Below, piece after piece: positions 8,890 to 16,352 of a stretch of 64,000 bases of DNA (the stretch's first letter is position 1; each line of letters opens with the position of its first letter). The DNA is from 2-02-FULL-55-14 sp964534125 (GTDB taxonomy: Bacteria; Bacteroidota; Ignavibacteria; UBA10030), in NCBI GenBank assembly GCA_964534125.1, contig CAZHOJ010000011.1:37048-101047 (forward strand), written 5' to 3'. Made by a program: the position numbers and the translations under genes. The notes under the pieces are model-generated. The model worked only from the letters and a program-made list of their open reading frames with translations. It did no database searches and had not been told where the DNA came from.

Positions 8890-9558
8890 GTGTCTGCATC
8901 ATTCGATACCACATTCAGCTCTCCGTACACGTCGCAGCATCCCGGCCGTCCCGCGAACGGGAACGGCGACCGGCACGACAATGGCCACCATCAGCACACG
9001 ACCGCAGATGCGTTGCAGGACCACTACGCCGGCCTGATCGCCGAGGCAGGGGAAGACCGGACGCGCGAGGGCCTGCTCAAGACCCCCCAGCGTGCGGCAA
9101 AGGCGTGGCAGTTCCTGACGAGCGGATACGACACCGATGCACGGGAGATCCTCGAATCTGCCGTTTTCGAAGAGGATTTCCCCAGTATGGTCCTCATCAA
9201 GGATGTCGAGTTCTACTCCCTGTGCGAGCACCATCTCCTCCCGTTCTTCGGCAAGGCGCACATCGCCTACGTCCCGGACGGACGCATCGTCGGCCTGAGC
9301 AAGGTGCCCCGCATGTTAGATGCCCTCGCCCGGCGACTGCAGGTGCAGGAGCGGATGACAAAACAGGCCGCAGAAGCCATGTCCGACGCGCTGCGCCCGC
9401 TCGGCGTCGCCGTCTGGATCGAGGCCTCGCACTTGTGCATGATGATGCGGGGCGTCGAGAAGCAGGGATCGGCCACGGCCACCTCCCACTTCACCGGCGT
9501 GTTCGAATCGGATGACAGGCTGCGCAACCAATTCCTTGCCGGCATCGGCAAGAGCTGA
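8890..9558 (+). CDS. folE: GTP cyclohydrolase I
   Basis: 222 residues from GTG 8890, preceded by a strong AGAGGAAAGGA ribosome site. It converts GTP to 7,8-dihydroneopterin triphosphate, the first step to folates and other pterins. The zinc ligands appear as SLCEHHLLPF and HLCMMMRGVEK, with GLSKVPRMLDALARR and TATSHFTGVF as further family marks. The first ~38 residues are a low-complexity, His/Asn/Gly-rich extension before the usual start of the fold (TADALQDHY). In a light operon it may supply the methenyl-tetrahydrofolate antenna of the adjacent photolyase, as seen in other CarH/LitR operons. Confidence 0.95.
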   Translation: MSASFDTTFSSPYTSQHPGRPANGNGDRHDNGHHQHTTADALQDHYAGLIAEAGEDRTREGLLKTPQRAAKAWQFLTSGYDTDAREILESAVFEEDFPSMVLIKDVEFYSLCEHHLLPFFGKAHIAYVPDGRIVGLSKVPRMLDALARRLQVQERMTKQAAEAMSDALRPLGVAVWIEASHLCMMMRGVEKQGSATATSHFTGVFESDDRLRNQFLAGIGKS

Positions 9559-9569
9559 TCGCACGACCG

Positions 9570-11114
9570 ATGCCGCAGGCAGCCTCACCGACGCCGGCGT
9601 CGGGTGATCCCTCCATTCGTCGTGACGCGTACGATGTCATCATCGTAGGGGCAGGAGTGTCCGGCCTGTCTCTGGCTGCCCTGCTTGCGAAGTCCGGCAG
9701 GTCGGTACTCGTACTTGAAGCGATCCATTACCCCGGCGGGTGCGCATCGTCGTATGAGAAACGGTCCGCGTGGTTCGACGTCGGCGCGACGACCTTCTGC
9801 GGTGCAGACCCGGGCCAGCCGATGTCCCTTCTTTTCGACGAGATCGGGCGGTTCCCCGGACTCATACCGACGGTCCCGACGCTCGCAGTCGTCACAGACG
9901 GACGACGGCTCGATCTCACCACCAACAGGCATTCGTGGATCGAGCGTGCGTCTTCGTTCTTCGGCCGGGACCAGCTTCCCTTCTGGAACGATGTCTTCGC
10001 CGTTTCCGATGCGGTCTATGCTGCAGCAGCACGTGCACCATTTCTCCCTCCGCTGAACTTTTCCCAGTTCGTCCAGGACCTTCCTGCTGCGTCCTTCAGC
10101 CTTGTGAGGCGGCTTCCCATCCTGTTCTCATCTGTGCTACAGCAGATGGAGCGCCGGAAGGTCAGTACGCCGCTCTTCCGTCAATATGCTGATGCCCAGC
10201 TCCTCATCACAAACCAGACCTCCGCAGACGACGCATATATGCTCAACGGGTCGCTCGGACTGTCATATGCGAACGGGCAGATCTTCTCGGTCCGGGGCGG
10301 CATGATCTCGTTCGCACGGTTCCTCGAGGAACGGGCCCGCGCATTCGGTGCGGATGTTGCATACCGTCAAAGGGTGACGGGGATACGACGATCCGGCGGG
10401 GAATGGGAGGTGCAGACAGCGAAAAAGGTGAGCCTTCGTGCCGCGACCGTGGTCACCCAGCTTCCGCTCCACAACCTGCCGGCGCTGACTGACGGAGAGG
10501 TGGAACAATACTTCTCGTCGGTCATTCGGTCCATCGCGGAGGCGGGCGTCTCTCAATGGGGCGCTGTGACCGTGAACGCGCTCATCCGTGACGATCTACC
10601 GGCGGGATTTCCAGTCAATCTTCAGGCTGTGCTCGATCAGCCGCTTCCGTCTCTGGGTTCGTCCACACTTTTTTGTACGTTCTCCCACGAGAAGGACCGC
10701 GAGCGTTGTCCCTCAGGATTCAGGACGCTCAGCGTCAGCACGCATGTGAGCCCGGACTGGCTTCCGGAGGACATGAGTACCGGGGCATACGCGGAGCTGA
10801 AGGCGAGATGCCGGGATGAGATCCTGGCCGCTCTCCGGCGATCGGTGCCGGAACTCGGGGACCTCCGGCCGGTATTCGAAGAGGTCGGGACTCCAAGGAC
10901 CTTCCGCAAGTACACCGGAAGACACGAGGGCCTTGTCGGTGGCATTCCATTGTCGAAGAAGGTCTTTCCGTGGAAGTATCCAGGGCCAGTGACACCATTC
11001 AAAGGATTGTTCACGATGGGCGATACATTCTTTCCCGGTCAGGGGATCCCGGGGGTAGTGCTGGGGGCGCTCGGTATCCATCGCCGCATCACGCGAGGAG
11101 ATCGCAGCGCATGA
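9570..11114 (+). CDS. CrtI/phytoene-desaturase-like FAD oxidoreductase
   Basis: 514 residues. The N-terminus has a dinucleotide-binding fold, VIIVGAGVSGLSLAALLAKS then VLVLEA and YPGGCASS, as in carotenoid desaturases and isomerases. The C-terminus has the matching FAD motif GLFTMGDTFFPGQGIPGVVLGA. Members oxidise or isomerise polyenes or act as retinol saturases; the exact substrate cannot be read. No phytoene synthase lies in the window, so a carotenoid role rests on the light-operon context. It overlaps the photolyase gene by 4 bases (ATGA). Confidence 0.8.
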   Translation: MPQAASPTPASGDPSIRRDAYDVIIVGAGVSGLSLAALLAKSGRSVLVLEAIHYPGGCASSYEKRSAWFDVGATTFCGADPGQPMSLLFDEIGRFPGLIPTVPTLAVVTDGRRLDLTTNRHSWIERASSFFGRDQLPFWNDVFAVSDAVYAAAARAPFLPPLNFSQFVQDLPAASFSLVRRLPILFSSVLQQMERRKVSTPLFRQYADAQLLITNQTSADDAYMLNGSLGLSYANGQIFSVRGGMISFARFLEERARAFGADVAYRQRVTGIRRSGGEWEVQTAKKVSLRAATVVTQLPLHNLPALTDGEVEQYFSSVIRSIAEAGVSQWGAVTVNALIRDDLPAGFPVNLQAVLDQPLPSLGSSTLFCTFSHEKDRERCPSGFRTLSVSTHVSPDWLPEDMSTGAYAELKARCRDEILAALRRSVPELGDLRPVFEEVGTPRTFRKYTGRHEGLVGGIPLSKKVFPWKYPGPVTPFKGLFTMGDTFFPGQGIPGVVLGALGIHRRITRGDRSA

Positions 11115-12544
11115 GGCCTGTGATCGTCTGGTTCCGGCGTGACCTGAGAGTGGAAGACCATGCGGCGCTCGATGCCGCGTCCCGGCTGGGCATTCCTGTC
11201 GTGCCGCTGTTCATTTTCGACAGGCAGCTCATCGCCCGGCTCCCCTCGGATGGTGCTGTGTTCGACTTCCAGGCGCAGGCTCTGCTCGACCTTCAGTCTG
11301 CCATCGCTGGTCTCGGGGGAAAGCTGATCCTCCGGGAAGGCGAGGTCACTGAGGTGCACAGGCAGCTCATCGACGACCTGAAGCCGATCGGCCTCTATTA
11401 TAACGGGGACTACGAGCCCTCCGCCAGAGAACGGGACGAAATTGTGGAGCGGCTTTATACGGAGCGGGGCTTGGAGGTTCTCTCGTTCAAGGACGCGGTC
11501 GTCCATGAGCCGACGGAGGTCCTCACCGGCGACGGACGCCCGTATGTTGTCTTCACCCCCTTCTCGAGGACGTGGAAGTCACTCGACCATCCGGAACCGT
11601 TCGGGACGCCTGAGCGCATCTCGACTCCGCGTCTCTCGTCCGGAAAGGTCCTTGGCGCGCGCGACCTGGGGATCACGACGAACATCGTAAAGCCCGCCTT
11701 CATCGGCGGAGCATCGCAGGCACGGAGCGCATGGACGGCGTTTCTCGAACGGCGGATCGGTTCGTACGATTCGGGGAGGGACATCCCGGCCGACAACGGG
11801 ACCAGCCGCATGTCGCCGTACCTTCGCTTCGGATGTATCTCTCCGCGTCAGCTCCTCGCCGAGTGTTCCGATGCGTACCGCTCGTCAGGCGTCACGGCGC
11901 AGGGAGCGATACGGAAATATGTGGACGAGCTCATCTGGCGTGAGTTCTATCAGGCGGTCCTGTATCATTTCCCTCATCTGGTCACCTCCAATTACCGCCG
12001 GGAGTTCGACCGCATGTCCTGGAGCCGGTCGGAGAAGACGCTGTCGGCATGGCGTGAAGGGAGGACCGGCTATCCGTTGGTCGATGCCGGCATGCGGGAG
12101 CTCAACACGACCGGCTGGATGCACAACCGTGTGCGGATGGTCGTCGCATCATTCCTGACGAAGGACCTGTTGCAGCACTGGAAGAAGGGGGAGAGGATTT
12201 TCGAGGAGAAGCTGCTGGACATCGAGACCGCGTCGAACAACGGCGGATGGCAATGGTCCGCATCGACGGGTGTCGATCCAAAACCGCTGCGCATCTTCAA
12301 TCCCACGCTGCAGGCCCGGCGGTACGATCAGCAGGGTGCGTATATCCGCCGGTATGTTCCGGAGCTGACGAACGTTCCCGATAAGTTCATCCACGCCCCT
12401 CACGTGATGCCTCCCGTTCTTCAGAAGGAGGTGGGCTGTGTGATCGGAAAGGATTATCCGTCGCCGATCGTGGACCACGCCGAGGCATCGAAACGGTTCA
12501 AAGAGGCGTACTACGCGGCGAAGGAAATGTCCAATCGCCGCTGA
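11111..12544 (+). CDS. phr: Deoxyribodipyrimidine photolyase (class I CPD-type)
   Basis: 477 residues from ATG 11111, coupled to the preceding gene by ATGA; a longer in-frame extension falls inside that gene. The N-terminal domain starts VIVWFRRDLRVEDHAAL, the antenna-binding Rossmann domain. The C-terminal FAD domain has SRMSPYLRFGCIS, the YPLVDAGMRELNTTGWMHNR block and the NNGGWQWSASTGVDPKPLRI block typical of class I CPD photolyases. It repairs UV-made pyrimidine dimers with blue light. Control by the upstream B12 photoreceptor would make repair light-inducible. A cryptochrome function cannot be excluded from sequence alone. Confidence 0.94.
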   Translation: MRPVIVWFRRDLRVEDHAALDAASRLGIPVVPLFIFDRQLIARLPSDGAVFDFQAQALLDLQSAIAGLGGKLILREGEVTEVHRQLIDDLKPIGLYYNGDYEPSARERDEIVERLYTERGLEVLSFKDAVVHEPTEVLTGDGRPYVVFTPFSRTWKSLDHPEPFGTPERISTPRLSSGKVLGARDLGITTNIVKPAFIGGASQARSAWTAFLERRIGSYDSGRDIPADNGTSRMSPYLRFGCISPRQLLAECSDAYRSSGVTAQGAIRKYVDELIWREFYQAVLYHFPHLVTSNYRREFDRMSWSRSEKTLSAWREGRTGYPLVDAGMRELNTTGWMHNRVRMVVASFLTKDLLQHWKKGERIFEEKLLDIETASNNGGWQWSASTGVDPKPLRIFNPTLQARRYDQQGAYIRRYVPELTNVPDKFIHAPHVMPPVLQKEVGCVIGKDYPSPIVDHAEASKRFKEAYYAAKEMSNRR

Positions 12545-12640
12545 TCAATCACCCGTGCGACACGGCAGTCGCTCTTGTCTACCGGACCCATCTACTTTTC
12601 CCCTGCTCCTGCTTCATTCTCCCTCGAAGTACCCGAGCGC

Positions 12641-12685
12641 AAATAAAAAGAACGGGCAGCCCGCGGTGTACGCAGGACTGCCCGT
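12641..12685 (-). terminator. Rho-independent terminator of the rubrerythrin-like gene
   Basis: On the minus strand ACGGGCAG (12678-12685) pairs with CTGCCCGT (12652-12659), followed by a T-rich run TCTTTTTATTT at 12641-12651. It lies about 50 bases after the stop of the minus-strand gene ending at 12732. Confidence 0.85.
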
Positions 12686-12731
12686 GTTGATGAATTCCTG
12701 AAATCGTGCGAAGCGCGCCGGGGCGATGCGG

Positions 12732-13352
12732 CTAGAACCGTTCCCAGAGATTATGCTTGCAGACGGGGCATTCCACCGCTTCGGACTGGTCCACCTGTAT
12801 GTATCCGCAATGCTGACAGACACAGTACGTCGCGATGGAGAGGACGCCGCGGCGGTCCTGAGCGTTCGTCAATAGCTCGGCATGACGCAGGTCCGCCTGC
12901 CGGAACTGTGTGAATTGCTCTGCCGCTTCAGGCCAGTTCTCCGTTGCGGCTGCCTGCTGCATCGCGGGATACAGGCCTGTGGTTTCCGTCGCCTCGAGTG
13001 AGATGCCCATCTTCAGCGCCTGCCGGACGGTCCCGAGTGGCAGTGAAGAGGATTTTGTCGTGTCAGTCGCCTCGCTGTGTTGCTTCAGGAACTCCTCGTG
13101 TCCCGCGGCATGGATCTGCTCCGAGCGGGCAATGGCTCGGTACATTTTTGCGAGGTTTCCGAGGCGCTCCTGTTCCGCCTGTTTACCGGCGGCGGCATAG
13201 TAAGCCGCACGATGATAGGCGGCAGCGTGGGCGACCTTGAGGTTCTCGATCGTCGTCTCCGGACGAGGCGGTTTGTCAGGCTCGGACTTGCAGCCGAGGT
13301 ACACCAGCGTGAAGAGGGGAAGGATGATGAAGAACAAGAGGCGCATCTTCAT
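12732..13352 (-). CDS. Rubrerythrin-like exported lipoprotein
   Basis: 206 residues from ATG 13350-13352, preceded by GGAGG at a good distance; the longer reading frame upstream lacks support. The N-terminus is a lipoprotein signal (hydrophobic run, then LVYLGCKSE). The body aligns with rubrerythrin: two ferritin-like helical halves with E-x-x-H pairs (ARSEQIHA) and a C-terminal rubredoxin-like ribbon, CQHCGY...CPVCKHNLW. Rubrerythrins reduce peroxide using a di-iron site. Odd points: it is exported, and the glutamate expected in the first helix (NLKAAYAGE in ordinary rubrerythrin) appears to be alanine here, so the metal site may be altered. Confidence 0.8.
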   Translation of the reverse strand: MKMRLLFFIILPLFTLVYLGCKSEPDKPPRPETTIENLKVAHAAAYHRAAYYAAAGKQAEQERLGNLAKMYRAIARSEQIHAAGHEEFLKQHSEATDTTKSSSLPLGTVRQALKMGISLEATETTGLYPAMQQAAATENWPEAAEQFTQFRQADLRHAELLTNAQDRRGVLSIATYCVCQHCGYIQVDQSEAVECPVCKHNLWERF

Positions 13353-13677
13353 GGTCGAGCCTCCGGATCTTGAGGTGAATGGACAAGCGTCCGTAATCTG
13401 CGGGATTTCTTGTTCAGAGTCAGCACTCAACCTACGTGCCAGAGCAGGGGCTTCGCCAGCGCAGAATTCATCAGAAGCGTCATATCGATTACCAGACCTG
13501 ACAAGATATTGAGTTTCAAAAATGAGAATTGCGAGATGGAAGGCATAACGGTCCGCGGACACCTCCTCTTTGTCAAAGGATTTTCCCGTCTTTGGTATTA
13601 CGCGTTGCATCCATATTTTCCCGTAGTCGTATGCTATGGTCATCCGGCATACCCATTCTTTCATGAAAGGCCCTCCG
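13353..13677. other. Divergent intergenic region
   Basis: 325 bases between the divergently transcribed rubrerythrin-like and CocE-type genes. No ORF with coding character is visible. A weak promoter-like pair for the plus strand is TTGTCA at 13570-13575 with GGTATT about 18 bases on. AAAGG just before 13678 can serve as ribosome site. CCAGACCTGACAAG near 13492 is a half copy of the ACCTGTCAGGT palindrome. Confidence 0.4.
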
Positions 13678-15543
13678 ATGAATCGCCTGCTCCTTTCCTT
13701 TGCCGCCCTCTGGCTCTTCGTCTCATGCACAGAGGCGCAGCCCGCCTCACAGTTTCGCGAAGCCTATACGAAGAAGGAGGTCATGGTCCCGATGCGCGAT
13801 GGGGTGAAGCTCTTCACCGCGATCTACGCACCGAAAGATAGGTCGAAGGACCATCCCATCATCCTCATGCGCACGCCGTACAGCAGCGCTCCGTACGGAG
13901 AGCAGTACCGCGTGTGGTGGGGAACGCAGGGGTATCACTACATCGACAAAGGATATATCCTCGTCGTCCAGGACGTCCGGGGCCGGTTCATGTCGGAGGG
14001 TGACTTCATCGATGTGAGGCCGTACATCCCGGAAAAGAAGTCGGCCACGGATATCGATGAGAGTTCGGACACGTATGACACCGTGGAGTGGCTGATCAAC
14101 AACGTCGAAGGGAATAACGGAAAGGTCGGCATCCACGGCATCTCGTATCCGGGTTTTTACGCATGGATGGGGACACTGTCCGGACATCCGGCCGTTGTGG
14201 CCACCTCACCGCAGGCACCCGTGTCAGAATGGATGGGGGGAGACGATTTCTACCATAACGGAGCCCTCCTCATCTCGCATGCGTTCGGATTCTACGCATA
14301 CTTCGGCTGGCCCCGCGAGGGCGGCCCGACGTCGACGTACCCCAGCCGCTTTCAGTACCCGTGCCAGGACGGCTACAAGTTCTATCTTTCCGTTGGCGCT
14401 CTTCCCAATTTCAACGGCCGGTTCCTCCACGATTCCGTCCAGATGTGGAACGACCTGAGCGAGCATTGGACGTGGGACGACTATTGGGCGAAGCGCACCG
14501 TCCGTCCGCACTTGAAGGACATTATCACCCCCGTGCTCGTCGTCGGCGGATGGTTCGATGCCGAGAACCTCTACGGTGCGCTCCGCAGCTATGAATCAGC
14601 GAACTCACAGAGCCCGGACAACCGGGTCAGGATCGTCATGGGCCCGTGGGCGCACGGTTGGTGGCAGCAACCGGGACTCGATTCGCTCGGGGATATCAAG
14701 TTCGGCTCGGTCACGACCACCTGGTTCACGGAGAATGTCATCGGCCCCTTCTTCGATATGCACCTCAACGCAGCCCCGGCCGCGGATATCGCCGAAGCGA
14801 CGATGTTCATGACCGGCCAGAACGAGTGGCGCAAACTGGATGCCTGGCCGCCGAAAGGGCTGAAGAAGGTATCATACTACTTCGGCGGGGGAAGTTCGCT
14901 CAGCACGAAGAAGCCGACAGCTGCAAGCGCGCATGACGAGTATGTGAACGATCCCGCCAAACCGGTCCCGTACACGGCCGAAGTAAGGCAGTGGTATAAC
15001 GCCTCCTACATGCTGGAAGACCAGCGCTTTGCCTCAAGGCGGCCCGACGTCCTCGTGTTCCAGACGGAGGAGCTCGGCGAGGATGTCACCATCGCCGGAC
15101 CGATCTCGGTGAACCTCTACGCATCGACGTCCGGCACGGACTGCGACTGGGTGGTGAAGGTGATCGACGTCTTCCCGGATACGATGGCGACTCCTCCGAA
15201 CCATCGGGCGCGCGGCGTGCAGCTGGGAGGATATGAGATGATGGTGAGGGGCGATGTGCTCCGCGGGAAGTTCCGGAAAAGTCTGGCGAAGCCCGAGCCC
15301 TTCACGCCGGACGAACCGACGAAGGTCTCGTTCGTATTGCAGGACGTGTTCCATCGGTTCAAGAAAGGCCACAGGATCATGGTGCATGTCCAGTCCAGCT
15401 GGTTCCCTAAGATCGATCGCAATCCCGGGAAGTTCATGAACATCTTCCAGGCGACGGACGGGGATTTTGTGAGAACGACGCAGCGCGTCTACAGGACCGC
15501 GTCGATGCCGTCGCATGTGGAGTTCGGGACGTATTCGGAATGA
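13678..15543 (+). CDS. CocE/NonD-family serine hydrolase (X-Pro dipeptidyl-peptidase S15-like)
   Basis: 621 residues from ATG 13678, the start that places a signal sequence first (LLLSFAALWLFVSC, possibly a lipoprotein cysteine). The alpha/beta-hydrolase nucleophile is S156 in HGISYPGF; the acid is probably in VGGWFDAENLYGA and the histidine in MGPWAHGWW. The C-terminal ~230 residues form the jelly-roll domain of the family (DVLVFQTEELGEDVTIAGP onward). Homologues include cocaine esterase, glutaryl-7-ACA acylase and dipeptidases; the true substrate is not readable. Probably acts in the periplasm or at the outer membrane. Confidence 0.9.
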   Translation: MNRLLLSFAALWLFVSCTEAQPASQFREAYTKKEVMVPMRDGVKLFTAIYAPKDRSKDHPIILMRTPYSSAPYGEQYRVWWGTQGYHYIDKGYILVVQDVRGRFMSEGDFIDVRPYIPEKKSATDIDESSDTYDTVEWLINNVEGNNGKVGIHGISYPGFYAWMGTLSGHPAVVATSPQAPVSEWMGGDDFYHNGALLISHAFGFYAYFGWPREGGPTSTYPSRFQYPCQDGYKFYLSVGALPNFNGRFLHDSVQMWNDLSEHWTWDDYWAKRTVRPHLKDIITPVLVVGGWFDAENLYGALRSYESANSQSPDNRVRIVMGPWAHGWWQQPGLDSLGDIKFGSVTTTWFTENVIGPFFDMHLNAAPAADIAEATMFMTGQNEWRKLDAWPPKGLKKVSYYFGGGSSLSTKKPTAASAHDEYVNDPAKPVPYTAEVRQWYNASYMLEDQRFASRRPDVLVFQTEELGEDVTIAGPISVNLYASTSGTDCDWVVKVIDVFPDTMATPPNHRARGVQLGGYEMMVRGDVLRGKFRKSLAKPEPFTPDEPTKVSFVLQDVFHRFKKGHRIMVHVQSSWFPKIDRNPGKFMNIFQATDGDFVRTTQRVYRTASMPSHVEFGTYSE

Positions 15544-15789
15544 AGCAGAGCGGATGTCTGGAATCGGGGAATGGTGGAATAATGGAATAGTGGAATAATG
15601 GAAGTAAGGAAGGCGGGAATGGGGATTCCTGTTGTGTGTGAACCCGTTTCCGCCTACCTTTTCCGAAGCGGCCGGATCACCGGCAATCGACAATTGTATC
15701 CGCCGAAGTGTCACCGGGTCTTCAGGACACGCAGGCGGGCGACAATCGACATTCGACAATCGAAAATCGACAATCTCACGACTCCTCCT
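15544..15789. repeat. GGAATAATGGAATAGTGG and CGACAATCGACAATC tracts
   Basis: The gap after the CocE-type gene begins with several copies of GGAATxATGGAA (15566-15625) and ends with CGACAATCGACATTCGACAA-type repeats (15740-15778), just before CTCCTCCT and the next ATG. Reading frames across this stretch are repeat artefacts. The GGAATAATGG family recurs at about 46430-46590. Confidence 0.6.
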
Positions 15790-16287
15790 ATGACTTCCGA
15801 CGACTCCATGGATGAGCCCACCACCGGATTCCAGTGGAAGTGGGTCATCCTTTCCCTGTTGATGTATCTCATCTTCTACTTTCTTCCCCTTATGCTGGTG
15901 CCCGGCGGTATCATCGCTGGCGGTGTCGCGAACGAGCTGTCGATGTATGTCATCGGCATCTGGGGCACGGCCGGAGTGTTCATCATCTCGGCCGTGATGG
16001 CGTACTTCTCACCCGGCATCACGGTATGGGAGGCGGTCGTCTCCGCCGTCGGTGTGGTCATCCTGATGGTGGTGGTCCTCTCGCTTGAGACGAGCCAGCT
16101 CCTCATCGCGACCACGAGCGATGCGGTCGGCTTCGTCATCATTCTGCTGGTGGTCTTCGGCATGGCCTACATGGGCGGATGGTGGGGTGAGCGCCTCCAG
16201 AACATCCGCGAGATCATCGAGGACCATCCGATGGACCTCGAGAGTGTGGAAGAAGCAGCGGAGCACGAGGAGAAGGAGGAAAGATAG
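15790..16287 (+). CDS. Membrane protein of unknown function
   Basis: 165 residues from ATG 15790; the longer frame upstream is made of intergenic repeats. Four hydrophobic segments can be seen: VILSLLMYLIFYFLPLMLV, MYVIGIWGTAGVFIISAVMA, AVVSAVGVVILMVVVLSL and AVGFVIILLVVFGMAYM. These are followed by an acidic cytoplasmic-looking tail (DLESVEEAAEHEEKEER). The last segment is followed by GGWWGERLQNIREI. No family recognised. A GH3 glycosidase begins 65 bases downstream, but nothing shows a shared role. Confidence 0.75.
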   Translation: MTSDDSMDEPTTGFQWKWVILSLLMYLIFYFLPLMLVPGGIIAGGVANELSMYVIGIWGTAGVFIISAVMAYFSPGITVWEAVVSAVGVVILMVVVLSLETSQLLIATTSDAVGFVIILLVVFGMAYMGGWWGERLQNIREIIEDHPMDLESVEEAAEHEEKEER

Positions 16288-16352
16288 CGCATGGGAAAAG
16301 AAGCCCGGGAGAGACCATCAGTGCGAAGCCCTGATTACGGAGTTCGGAGCGC

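Noticed and set aside
13353..13730. N-terminal extension of the rubrerythrin-like lipoprotein
   Set aside because: The internal ATG at 13352 has GGAGG upstream and begins a lipoprotein signal; the extension would bury it.
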